DNA of 64,000 bases from Bin5 sp034422415 (lineage in GTDB: Bacteria > Chloroflexota > Anaerolineae > Caldilineales > Caldilineaceae): assembly GCA_965202955.1 (NCBI GenBank), contig OZ241871.1:2604001-2668000 (forward strand), given 5' to 3'. The first letter of the stretch is position 1, and each line of letters begins with the position of its first letter. The notes beneath the pieces are model-generated. The model ran no database searches, was not told where the DNA came from, and saw nothing but the letters and a program-made list of their open reading frames with translations. The translations under genes were made by a program, and so were the position numbers. Positions 34,324-43,111 of the stretch are shown piece after piece.

Positions 34324-34680
34324 ATGAAAAACATGAGAAAATCGCAATAATGGTACCAGCAACCCGGAGAGTCGAATCGCTCCTGCGTCGCCTTTGTCCT
34401 CTACCTCTCTCTTGTACCCAGGCGCAAACGGATCATCAGCAGCGGCGCCGACTACCAGATGTGGGAGACCCTCATGGCCGGCATCGATGGCCTGTAGGAC
34501 GATGCGCCCCTGCCGCTCGTCTGTCACTTCATCTCCGCCGTATTGAAAAACATGCTGCGCGAGGATGCCCTGGAGCAGATCGACAAGAGCAGCGGCGACT
34601 TGCACTTTTTCGAAAGCTTTCACAAAGCCCTGCATGACGATGAGCAACTGCTTTCCGCCATCGAATTGCGGATATGTAGC
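34324..34680 (+). pseudogene. Second small phage-type protein remnant with in-frame stops
   Basis: AAGGAG precedes the ATG at 34324, but the frame meets TAA after eight codons and TAG near 34495. Read through, it gives WYQQPGESNRSCVAFVLYL, which resembles the beginning of the remnant at 33845, and then a helical segment (LREDALEQIDKSSGDLHFFE). The two are probably decayed copies of the same small gene family. Not functional as sequenced. Confidence 0.4.
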
Positions 34681-35078
34681 ACAATCCCTGAGTGGCTGTC
34701 TTTCAACAGTCCCTCTTGCACCCATTCAATGTCAGCGACTTTGAGGTTGCACAGTTCAGAGCGTCTCAGGGCGGCGGCAAAGCCGATGGCGAGGCAGGCA
34801 GCATCCCGTCGACCAATGAGCGTATCAGGACATATCCTCAGCAAGGATTCTCCCGCTCGCCGGGCTGGGCTGGGTGGCTATTTCGATGAAGAATTCAGCG
34901 GCTTCCTCGGGTGTAGCGCTAAGCGGTTGGATTCCCTGTGACAGTAATCGGAAAAGCACCGCCAGCCCTTGTCGTGAGCGATGCGGGTATTGTGTGCTAA
35001 AGCTACGTTTCGCAACCGCTCAAAGAAATCGGATTCGATAGTTGATTGATACCCATAATGGTTTCGGGGATGTTCCAC
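34620..35078 (-). pseudogene. Decayed tyrosine recombinase (phage integrase family)
   Basis: From 35078 leftwards, the first frame encodes the SAM-like core-binding domain (HNTRIAHDKGWRCFSDYC, then RLALHP). Near 34925 the homologous sequence moves to the next frame (TPEEAAEFFIEIAT), ends at a stop, and the catalytic-domain beginning then appears from 34844 (RRDAACLAIGFAAALRRSEL, then LKVADIEW) with the first catalytic Arg in ALRRSEL. The distal His-x-x-Arg and Tyr region is missing. Frameshift, stop and truncation together make it a dead integrase and mark an old mobile-element insertion. Confidence 0.75.
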
Positions 35079-35194
35079 CTGTCAATGTCGACAAGTTTCC
35101 TGCAGTCAAGGCGCACCTAGACGGATTCTATGAACGACTCGCATTGCGGCAAGATAAAGGCATGACGCCATACAATCTACGCAATTGCGCTTGA
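35042..35194 (+). pseudogene. C-terminal fragment of a DNA adenine methylase (type IIG/BREX-like)
   Basis: A 50-codon open stretch starting after a TAG encodes DTHNGFGD, then KFPAVKAHLDGFYERLALRQDKG and TPYNLRNCA before TGA. The pattern F-P-A-x-K-x-H-L...L-x-x-R-x-D-K-G...P-Y-N-L-R is the typical tail of Eco57I/TaqI-like methylase-restriction enzymes. Nothing of the catalytic NPPY domain remains. It is a scar of a defence gene next to the dead integrase. Confidence 0.55.
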
Positions 35195-35218
35195 CACATA
35201 AATATTGATTGGGCTAAT
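35191..35218 (+). promoter_or_regulatory. Candidate promoter of the giant repeat-protein gene
   Basis: A perfect -35 box TTGACA (35191-35196) is followed after 16 bp by GCTAAT (35213-35218), a fair -10. The predicted start near 35225 leaves a 30-nt leader carrying AGAGGAG (35245-35251), 6 nt before the ATG at 35258. The -35 box overlaps the end of the methylase remnant. Confidence 0.5.
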
Positions 35219-35257
35219 GTAGATCGCATAAGTCCCTCCCGCCAAGAGGAGAAATCC

Positions 35258-38200
35258 ATGTCAACCTGGTATGCTTTCGAAGTTCCCGCACATGTCAGGA
35301 TGGACGATGGTTTCGGTGAAAGACGTCTGGCGCGCAGGTCAACCGCTCGGTCGGCCGGCTTGGCCAGGGAGATCGGATTGGGCGCGATGCGGGGGTTCGG
35401 TTGCGCGGTTTGCGGGGGACCTCCCGTGATGCGTTCGAAGTTGGTTGCCTGGTTGCTTCTGAGCTGGTTGCTGGCGGCCTGTGCCGCGCCCGTGCCGGGC
35501 AGGGCTGCGCCGGACGCGCTCACATCCATGGCGTTCGCTCGGCACGGCGCATCTGCCGGCGGTGCAGGCGGGTTGAATGCCTCGCATGGTTCTCCAGCCA
35601 ATGATTCATACGGGCCCCGGAATCGGCCGCGTCTTGCCACCGGCGGCAAGGCCATCGAGCGTCCCCTGGCCGGTCTCTCGCCGGAGAGGCAATTGAACCA
35701 AACCGGCGCGGGAACCGCGCGGCCCATTGCGCCCCTGCACGGTCTGCAACGGCTGGTCGGGAACGGTTGCGGGCTGGCCGGTGCGCAGCAAGATGGAGAT
35801 GCCCGTTGGAACGTCGACCGCATCCTCTGCCTGTTGGCCGACACCGGTTTTCCACCCGTCCTTGCCGCCGGTGTCTCCGGCCGCGCGCCTTCACTCCAGC
35901 CACGCGGTTTGACGCGGGATACGGTCTCCCTGGCCAGGCCTGCGTCCAGACCCTCAGGGTTCCTGGATTCACCGAGGGCGCAATCCGGTAGCCAGTTCGT
36001 TTCGGTCAGCGCCGGTTTTTTTCACAGCTGCGGGCTGAGGCAGGACGGCGCGGTGGTCTGCTGGGGCGATGATGAGGATGGCCAAGCCACGCCGCCGGCC
36101 GGCACCTTCAGCGCCGTCAGCGTCGGGTCTTTTCACAGTTGCGGGCTGAGGAATGACGGCGCGGTGGCCTGCTGGGGCAATGATAGGGAAGGCCAGGCCA
36201 CGCCGCCGGCCGGCACCTTCAGCGCCGTCAGCGCCGGGAATTGGCACAGCTGCGGGCTGAGGCAGGACGGCGCGGTGGTCTGCTGGGGCGATGATGAGGA
36301 TGGCGAGGCCACGCCGCCGGCCGGCACCTTCAGCGCGGTCAGCGCCGGGTGGCGGCACAGCTGCGGGCTGAGGCAGGACGGCGCGGTGGTCTGCTGGGGC
36401 TATGATGAGGATGGCCAGGCCTCGCCGCCGGCTGGCTCCTTCAGCGCGGTCAGCGCCGGGGATGGGCACAGCTGCGGGCTGAGGCAGGACGGCGCGGTGG
36501 TCTGCTGGGGCTATGGTCATGAGGGCGAGGCCACGCCGCCGGCCGGCACCTTCAGCGCCGTCAGCGCCGGAGGTTCTCACAGCTGCGGGCTGAGGCAGGA
36601 CGGCTCAGTGGTCTGCTGGGGCCGTGATTGGCATGGCCAGGCCACGCCGCCGGCCGGCACCTTCAGCGCCGTCAGCGCCGGGTCGGATCACACCTGCGGG
36701 CTGAGGCAGGACGGCGCGGTGGTCTGCTGGGGCGATGACTATAATGGTCAGGCCACGCCGCCGGCCGGTTCCTCGCAGACGCGCACGGACAACGATCGCG
36801 ACTCCCTGCGCGAGGCCGAGGATACGAAGCAGGAGGCCTCCTCCTCCGCCGCTGGCGGCCGCATCGCCTTTGAATCCAAGCGCGACGGCAATTGGGAGCT
36901 CTACGTGATGAACGCCGACGGGTCGAACGTCTCCCGGCTCACACACCATGACGCGAACGACTGGTTAGGCTCCTGGTCGCCGGACAGCCGCCGCATCGTC
37001 TTTGCCTCCGACCGTGATGCCGGAGGCAGTAATATTTACGTGATGAACGCCGACGGGTCGGGTGTCTCCCGCCTCACCGACACGGTCGGCGATGACTGGT
37101 CTCCCGTCTGGTCGCCGGACGGCGGCCGCATCGCCTTTGTCTCCTACCGCGACAATGACGTCGAGATCTACGTGATGAACGCCGACGGATCGGGCGTTAC
37201 GCGTCTCACCGAAAGCCGGGAATGGGATGGGTCCCCGGCCTGGTCGCCGGACGGCCGCCGCATCCTCTTCAATTCCCACCGCAACGGCAACAATGAGCTC
37301 TACGTGATGAACGCCGACGGGTCGGGTGTCTCCCGGCTCACACACCATCACGCGAACGACAGGTTAGCCTCCTGGTCGCCGGACAGCCGCCGCATCGTCT
37401 TTGCCTCCGACCGTGATGCCGGAGGCAGTAATATTTACGTGATGAACGGCGACGGGTCGGGTGTCTCCCGCCTCACCGACACGGTCGGCGATGACTGGTC
37501 CCCCACTTGGTCCCCGGACGGCAACCGCATCGCCTTTACCTCCGAGCGCGACGGCAACGATGAGATCTACGTGATGAACGCCGACGGATCGGGCGTCACC
37601 CGACTCACCGATAATGACGCGGGTGATGTATTCCCCGCCTGGTCGCCGGTCGCCGGGCAGCGCGCGCCGGCCGAGGAGACAGAGGAGACGGAGGAGACAG
37701 AGGAGACGGAGCCGGCGGCGGATCTCTGGGCGGCGGCCCGGACCGGGGACGCGGACCGCGTGCAGCAGCTGTTGGAGCGGGGCGCGGACCCCAACAAGGA
37801 AGACGGGATCGGTCAGACGCCCCTGCACCTGGCGGCCGCAGAGGGGCATGAGGATGCGCTGATGCTGCTGCTGAAGCACCAGGCCGATCCCTACGCCGTC
37901 GATGTGGATCGCCAGACCCCCTTGCACCTGGCCGCCAACCGCGGACACGAGAGCATCGTGGCCTGGCTGCTGGCCGTGCGGGCCGATCCCAACGCCGTGA
38001 ACAAGTGGGACAGGACCCCGTTGCACTGGGCGGCGGAGAAAGGACACGTCGGGGTGGTCTCCCGCCTGCTGGACAAGGGCGCCGACCCCGCCGTCGCGGA
38101 CGTTTTCGGTGACACGGCCAGGGAACTGGCCGAGAGAAACGGGCACGAAGCGGCGGCGGCGCTGCTCGGCGGCCGGCCATCCGGGGATCGCACCCAGGGA

Positions 38201-41200
38201 GAGAGGTCGAGCGAGGAGGACGCGCAGCCGGAGGAGCCGGATCTGCGCCCCGACTCCCGGTTCGTTTCGGTCGGCGCCGGATTCGATCACACCTGCGCGG
38301 TAAGGCAGGACGGCGCGGTGGTCTGCTGGGGCGATGATGAGTTTGGCCAGGCCACGCCGCCGGCCGGCTCCTTCAGCGCGGTCAGCGCCGGGCACAGGCT
38401 CAGCTGCGGGCTGAGGCGAGACGGCGCGGTGGTCTGCTGGGGCAGTGGTGAGTCGCCGCCGGCCGGCTCCTTCAGCGCGGTCAGCGTCGGGAGTTATCAC
38501 ACCTGCGGGGTGAGGCAGGACGGCGCGGTGGTCTGCTGGGGCGATGATAATTTTGGCCAGGCCACGCCGCCGGCCGGTTCCTTCAGCGCGGTCAGCGCCG
38601 GGGCAATGCACACCTGCGGGCTGAGGCAGGACGGCTCAGTGGTCTGCTGGGGTTATAGGATCTTGAGTGGGACCGCGCCGCCGGCCGGCTCCTTCAGCGC
38701 CATCGGCTCCGGGGATATTCACACCTGCGGGGTGAGGCAGGACGGCGCGGTGGTCTGCTGGTGGGGGGGTGGTGGGGCCCGGGAAATGCCGCCGGCCGGC
38801 GCCTTCAGCGCCGTCAGCGGCGGGGTTTATCACACCTGCGGGTTGAGGCAAGACGGCGCGGTGGTCTGCTGGGGCGATGATGAGGATGGCCGGGCCACGC
38901 CGCCGGCCGGTTCCTTCAGCGCGGTCAGCGCCGGGTATCGGCACACCTGCGGGGTGAGGCAGGACGGCGCGGTTGTCTGCTGGGGCTATGATAGGGATGG
39001 CCAGGCCTCGCCGCCGGCCGGATCCTCGCAGACGCGCACGGACAGCGATCGCGACGCCGAGCCCGAGGAGGAGGAGACGGAGCCGGCGGCGGACCTCTGG
39101 GCGGCGGCTCGGACCGGGGACGCGGAGCGCGTGCGGCAGCTGTTGGAGCGGGGCGGGGACCCCAACCAGAAAGACCGGATCGGTCAGACGCCCCTGCACC
39201 TGGCGGCCGCGGAGGGGCATGAGGACGCGCTGAAGCTGCTGCTTGAGTACCAGGCCGATGCCAACGCCGGCGACGTGGATGGCCGGACGCCCTTACACCT
39301 GGCCGCCAACCGCGGCCACGAGAGCGTCGCGGCCTGGCTGCTGGCCGTGCGGGGCGATCCCAACGCGGTGGACAGGTGGGACAGGAGCCCGTTGCACTGG
39401 GCGGCGGAGAAAGGACACGACGGGGTGGTCTCCCGCCTGCTGGACAAGGGCGCCGACCCCGACGTCGCGGACGTTTTCGGTGACACGGCCAGGGAGCTGG
39501 CCGAGAGAAACGGGCACGACGCGGTGGCGGCGCTGTTCGGCGACCGGCCATCCGGGGATCGTACCCAAAGAGAGAGGTCGGGCGAGGAGGACGTGCAGCC
39601 GGAGGAGCCGGATGTGCGCCCCGACTCCCGGCTCGTTTCGGTCAGCGCCGGAGCCGAGCACACCTGCGGGCTGAGGCAGGACGGCGCGTTGGACTGCTGG
39701 GGTTTTGATGGGTTTGGCCGGGCCACGCCGCCGGCCGGCCCCTTCAACGCGGTCAGCGCCGGAGCCGAGCACACCTGCGGGCTGAGGCAGGACGGCGCGT
39801 TGGACTGCTGGGGCAGTGATACGCATGGCCGGGCCACGCCGCCGGCCGGCTCCTTCAGCGCGGTCAGCGCCGGGGGTGAACACACCTGCGGGTTGAGGCA
39901 GGACGGCGCGGTGGCCTGCTGGGGCAGCGATACGTATGGCCAAGCCACGCCGCCGGCCGGCTCCTTCAGCGCGGTCAGCGCCGGGTATGAGCACACCTGC
40001 GGGCTGAGGCGGGACGGCGCGGTGGTCTGCTGGGGCGATGATTATTATGGCCAGGCCACGCCGCCGGCCGGCTCCTTCAGCGCGGTCAGCGCCGGGGATT
40101 TTCACACCTGCGGGCTGAGGCAGGACGGCGCGGTGGTCTGCTGGGGCAGTGATAGGTATGGCCGGGCCACGCCGCCGGCCGGCGCCTTCAACGCGGTCAG
40201 CGCCGGGTATGAGCACAGCTGCGGGCTGAGGCAGGACGGCGCGGTGGTCTGCTGGGGCAGCGATACGTATGGCCAGGCCACGCCGCCGGCCGGCTCCTTC
40301 AGCGCGGTCAGCGCCGGGGACGATCACAGCTGCGGGCTGAGGCAGGACGGCGCGGTGGTCTGCTGGGGCAGTGACGAGCATGGCCAGGCCACGCCGCCGG
40401 CCGGCTCCTGGCAGACGCGCACGGACAACGATCGCGACGCCCTGCCCGAGGAGGAGGAGAAAGAGACCGTGCAGGACGAGGAGGCAGAGGAGACAGAGAC
40501 CACGGAGGACGAGGAGACGAAGCCGGCGGCGGACCTCTGGGCGGCCGCCCGGGACGGGGACGCGGACCGCGTGCAGCAGCTGTTGGAGCAGGGCGCAGAC
40601 GTGAACGCCCAGGACGAGAACGGGCGCACGCCGCTGCATTACGCCGCGGTGGCCGGCCACACGGCGGTCGCCGTGGCGCTGCTGGAGCAGCGCGCGAAGG
40701 TGAATGTCCAGGACCGGGACGACCAGACCGCGCTGCACTGGGCCGCCTTTTCCGACCACGGCGGCGTGGTAATGAGGCTGCTGAAGGAGGGGGCCAACGT
40801 CAATGCCCGCGACTACGCCGGCAACACGGCCCTGCATCACGCGGTGATGGGGAACAACGTGATGGCTGTGGGGTTGCTGCTGGACGACCGGAGGGCCGAT
40901 GTCAGCAGAAAGAACAAGCGGGGAGAAACCCCGCTGCATCTCGCCGCACAGATAAGCTCTGTCAACCTCGACATCGTCAAGACGCTGCTGGACCGGGACG
41001 CCAACGTCAAAATCCGGGACGATCGGGGGCGCACGCCCCTGGAGGAGGCCCAGGCGACCGGCCGCACAGAGATGGCGGAACTGTTGCAGAAAGACCCGCG
41101 CAACATCTGGGACGCCGATCTGAACAAGGCCGTGTCCGACCGGGACGCGGCCCGCGTGCTGCTTCTGCTGAAACTGGGCGCAGATGCAAATACCGACTGG

Positions 41201-42121
41201 AGCCAGGGCTGGGGCGGTTCACTGCTGCATGGCGCCGCGGACAAGCTGGTTGGCGCCGCGGCGCGCGGGGACGACGATGTTATCTTCGCGATCATGGCCT
41301 CTCTGCTGGATTACGGCGCCGACCCCAACAAGGAAGACCGGACCGGTATGACGCCCCTGCATATCGTCGCGCACGCCAGCGCCGACCCCGCGCCCGCATG
41401 GCTGCTGCGGGAGTACGGCGCGGAAGTGACGGCCGAGGACTCGAAAGGACTTACCCCCAGAGTGTACGCCGCGCGGCACGGCTTCCCCCTTACTGCTGGA
41501 GCGCTGTCGGAGGCCAAGGTCCCGGTATTCGGATACTTAAAAGAGGAATTGAAGATAGAACTCGCGAAGTGGGTCGAGGATATGATCGTAAATTGGGCGC
41601 ACGATCGGATGGGGAAAGCGGGGATGCCGGCCTTCCTGGTCCCCGAGGCCGTGCGTACCCTGAAACAGGGGATCTCCGAAATGAAAGGCTTTTATATATT
41701 AGCAAAAGGCCTAAAGATATTGGGCGAAGCGTTTGATGCAGCGTCATGTGAGGAGCTACTCAAAGGGAGCTGGGATCAGTTCAAGAGGGGACTGCCGGTG
41801 GAATGGGAGCCGGAAGAGACCGTCCTGCATTGGGCTGTGTCGTCGGTACGGTCGCATCTTGATAGTGCTGAGTGGCGGCTGGTCGAACAACTGTTGTGTG
41901 TGGGCGTTGATCCCAACATCCAGGATTCCGAAGGCCGAACCGCCCTGCATCGCGCTATGAAGGTGTGGTACAGGGATGTTGACGCAATGGCCGAACTGCT
42001 GAAGAAGTACGGCGCGGATTGCGGGATCAAGGACAAGAACGGACGCACGCCCCGCCAGTACTACGACCTTGAAGGAGAACATAACTCTTACGACGTCTTA
42101 AAACGGAAAACGTGCCCGTGA
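35258..42121 (+). CDS. Giant repeat protein: three RCC1-like propellers, one TolB-like propeller, three ankyrin blocks
   Basis: 2287 residues. A hydrophobic segment with lipobox (WLLLSWLLAAC, Cys75) lies at 58-75; start ATG 35258 has an excellent ribosome site, while ATG 35429 would give a standard lipoprotein signal. RCC1-like block 1 is at about 245-507 (seven 37-residue units, each H-x/T/S-C-GLR-x-DG-x-VxCWG), TolB/PD40-like block about 533-800 (six YVMNADGS units), ankyrin block 1 about 822-972. RCC1 block 2 is about 1001-1257, ankyrin 2 about 1276-1434; RCC1 block 3 about 1458-1720, ankyrin 3 about 1758-2287, partly degenerate. Acidic Glu/Thr-rich linkers separate blocks. Each RCC1 unit has two Cys, consistent with disulfides outside the cytoplasm. 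A surface adhesin or host-interaction role is an inference. Confidence 0.88.
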   Translation: MSTWYAFEVPAHVRMDDGFGERRLARRSTARSAGLAREIGLGAMRGFGCAVCGGPPVMRSKLVAWLLLSWLLAACAAPVPGRAAPDALTSMAFARHGASAGGAGGLNASHGSPANDSYGPRNRPRLATGGKAIERPLAGLSPERQLNQTGAGTARPIAPLHGLQRLVGNGCGLAGAQQDGDARWNVDRILCLLADTGFPPVLAAGVSGRAPSLQPRGLTRDTVSLARPASRPSGFLDSPRAQSGSQFVSVSAGFFHSCGLRQDGAVVCWGDDEDGQATPPAGTFSAVSVGSFHSCGLRNDGAVACWGNDREGQATPPAGTFSAVSAGNWHSCGLRQDGAVVCWGDDEDGEATPPAGTFSAVSAGWRHSCGLRQDGAVVCWGYDEDGQASPPAGSFSAVSAGDGHSCGLRQDGAVVCWGYGHEGEATPPAGTFSAVSAGGSHSCGLRQDGSVVCWGRDWHGQATPPAGTFSAVSAGSDHTCGLRQDGAVVCWGDDYNGQATPPAGSSQTRTDNDRDSLREAEDTKQEASSSAAGGRIAFESKRDGNWELYVMNADGSNVSRLTHHDANDWLGSWSPDSRRIVFASDRDAGGSNIYVMNADGSGVSRLTDTVGDDWSPVWSPDGGRIAFVSYRDNDVEIYVMNADGSGVTRLTESREWDGSPAWSPDGRRILFNSHRNGNNELYVMNADGSGVSRLTHHHANDRLASWSPDSRRIVFASDRDAGGSNIYVMNGDGSGVSRLTDTVGDDWSPTWSPDGNRIAFTSERDGNDEIYVMNADGSGVTRLTDNDAGDVFPAWSPVAGQRAPAEETEETEETEETEPAADLWAAARTGDADRVQQLLERGADPNKEDGIGQTPLHLAAAEGHEDALMLLLKHQADPYAVDVDRQTPLHLAANRGHESIVAWLLAVRADPNAVNKWDRTPLHWAAEKGHVGVVSRLLDKGADPAVADVFGDTARELAERNGHEAAAALLGGRPSGDRTQGERSSEEDAQPEEPDLRPDSRFVSVGAGFDHTCAVRQDGAVVCWGDDEFGQATPPAGSFSAVSAGHRLSCGLRRDGAVVCWGSGESPPAGSFSAVSVGSYHTCGVRQDGAVVCWGDDNFGQATPPAGSFSAVSAGAMHTCGLRQDGSVVCWGYRILSGTAPPAGSFSAIGSGDIHTCGVRQDGAVVCWWGGGGAREMPPAGAFSAVSGGVYHTCGLRQDGAVVCWGDDEDGRATPPAGSFSAVSAGYRHTCGVRQDGAVVCWGYDRDGQASPPAGSSQTRTDSDRDAEPEEEETEPAADLWAAARTGDAERVRQLLERGGDPNQKDRIGQTPLHLAAAEGHEDALKLLLEYQADANAGDVDGRTPLHLAANRGHESVAAWLLAVRGDPNAVDRWDRSPLHWAAEKGHDGVVSRLLDKGADPDVADVFGDTARELAERNGHDAVAALFGDRPSGDRTQRERSGEEDVQPEEPDVRPDSRLVSVSAGAEHTCGLRQDGALDCWGFDGFGRATPPAGPFNAVSAGAEHTCGLRQDGALDCWGSDTHGRATPPAGSFSAVSAGGEHTCGLRQDGAVACWGSDTYGQATPPAGSFSAVSAGYEHTCGLRRDGAVVCWGDDYYGQATPPAGSFSAVSAGDFHTCGLRQDGAVVCWGSDRYGRATPPAGAFNAVSAGYEHSCGLRQDGAVVCWGSDTYGQATPPAGSFSAVSAGDDHSCGLRQDGAVVCWGSDEHGQATPPAGSWQTRTDNDRDALPEEEEKETVQDEEAEETETTEDEETKPAADLWAAARDGDADRVQQLLEQGADVNAQDENGRTPLHYAAVAGHTAVAVALLEQRAKVNVQDRDDQTALHWAAFSDHGGVVMRLLKEGANVNARDYAGNTALHHAVMGNNVMAVGLLLDDRRADVSRKNKRGETPLHLAAQISSVNLDIVKTLLDRDANVKIRDDRGRTPLEEAQATGRTEMAELLQKDPRNIWDADLNKAVSDRDAARVLLLLKLGADANTDWSQGWGGSLLHGAADKLVGAAARGDDDVIFAIMASLLDYGADPNKEDRTGMTPLHIVAHASADPAPAWLLREYGAEVTAEDSKGLTPRVYAARHGFPLTAGALSEAKVPVFGYLKEELKIELAKWVEDMIVNWAHDRMGKAGMPAFLVPEAVRTLKQGISEMKGFYILAKGLKILGEAFDAASCEELLKGSWDQFKRGLPVEWEPEETVLHWAVSSVRSHLDSAEWRLVEQLLCVGVDPNIQDSEGRTALHRAMKVWYRDVDAMAELLKKYGADCGIKDKNGRTPRQYYDLEGEHNSYDVLKRKTCP
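36000..40420 (+). repeat. Near-identical coding repeats inside the giant gene
   Basis: A roughly 111-nt unit containing GGCTGAGGCAGGACGGCG and GGTCTGCTGGGG recurs 21 times in three clusters of seven (about 36000-36780, 38265-39030, 39640-40420). Two longer modules (RCC1 cluster plus ankyrin cluster, about 1.35 kb) lie in tandem, starting near 38245 and 39615, with ankyrin DNA at 37730-38220 nearly identical to 39095-39590. Such DNA will recombine and is prone to assembly collapse. Confidence 0.85.
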
Positions 42122-42618
42122 GCGGACGGAGCCGGAGGTTCCGGTCATTGCTGCCCGGAAACCTCGACGCTTCAATTCGCTACATGCGCTGTGGGAGGTC
42201 ATGCCGCTCGGTCCCCATCCGTTGCTATGCCGTACCTGTCGATGTATGAAGATTGGCAGGCGTTCGCACGCGCGGCCACCCGGCAAGCCCTGGAAGTGAG
42301 GCGTTAGAAGGCGCGCCGACGCCGCCCGCGAACGCCGCCTTCGCCAGCTACCCGTCCACCATCCTGGGTCCAATTATTTCCGCCATTCTCTCGTAAACGC
42401 TCGTCCGTCTCTCGTACGAGCACCTCTGCCCCCTGTCCCCTGCCCAGCCCGCGTCCGCCGGTTTTCCAGGCAACCGCCCGACAACGCCGGGGAGTCGACA
42501 GCAATTGGAATGCCCAACCCCGTGCCCCGCGTCCCAAGGGTGCAAAGGCCCAAGCGCGAGGGTCTGTGGTAGACTTCCTTCGGTCCCGATAGCCGATTTC
42601 ACCAATGAGGCAATCACC
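42122..42618. other. Intergenic stretch after the giant gene
   Basis: About 500 bp without a gene I can support. A hairpin with one bulged base (GAGGTTCCGG at 42135-42144, CCGGAAACCTC at 42155-42165) lies 14 nt after the stop and may be a weak terminator; it lacks a T-run. Open frames here look like GC-driven shadows. Confidence 0.4.
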
Positions 42619-43071
42619 ATGTTTCGCGTCTCCACTCTCTTTATGACCCTGGCCCTGGCGCTGCTCGTCGCCGGCTGCGTCGCCATCCCATCCCAGAACG
42701 AACCGGCAGCCTATACGCAATCGATCGTGCAGGACGCGATCCGCCGCTACGATCGCGACGGCAGGGAGGCAGCGATTGCGTACCACAGTTCAGCCGACAG
42801 CGTGGACGGGCAATGGTATGTGTTCATTATCGGCGGGGACGGCTATACCATCGCGCATCACAACCCGGAGATCATTGGACGCGACCCCGCGCTGCGTGTC
42901 GATTCGACAGGTTATTTCTATGGTGACGACCTGTTGAGCGCGACCGAGGCGGGCAAGTGGGTCAGCTATGTTTTCCAGAACCCGGAGACGGGCGAGGATC
43001 GGCGCAAGCACACATGGATCGTTCTCCATGACGGGCTGTTCTTCGGGTCGGGCTGGTACGAGGAGGAGTAA
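42619..43071 (+). CDS. Lipoprotein with a single Cache-like sensor domain
   Basis: A 150-residue protein. Residues 1-20 are a lipoprotein signal with lipobox LVAGC (Cys20). The rest resembles an extracellular Cache domain as found in chemoreceptors and histidine kinases: WYVFIIGGDGYTIAHHNPEIIGRD near 72-95, then DSTGYFYG, GKWVSYVFQNPETG near 115-130 and LHDGLFFGSGWYE at the end. There is no transmembrane output domain, so it would be a free-standing ligand-binding lipoprotein. GAGG precedes the ATG at 42619. It follows the giant repeat gene on the same strand after about 500 bp; a functional link is only positional. Confidence 0.75.
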   Translation: MFRVSTLFMTLALALLVAGCVAIPSQNEPAAYTQSIVQDAIRRYDRDGREAAIAYHSSADSVDGQWYVFIIGGDGYTIAHHNPEIIGRDPALRVDSTGYFYGDDLLSATEAGKWVSYVFQNPETGEDRRKHTWIVLHDGLFFGSGWYEEE

Positions 43072-43111
43072 CTGTCCGGGGGATAAACCGGGGAGCGGCG
43101 CAGCGCCCACT

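Noticed and set aside
33632..34327. A single 231-codon gene across the terminator
   Set aside because: The first part runs through a strong intrinsic terminator and has no recognisable sequence; only the stretch from 33845 resembles a protein family.
36000..36780. Regular short repeats that at first look like a CRISPR array
   Set aside because: The period is about 111 nt, the frame stays open, and the units translate into RCC1-like repeats with conserved Cys, His and Trp.
39293..40939. 548-codon minus-strand frame with PADHRAVLPQPA-like repeats
   Set aside because: It is the antisense reading of the RCC1-like repeats; the repeats come from the plus-strand propeller units.
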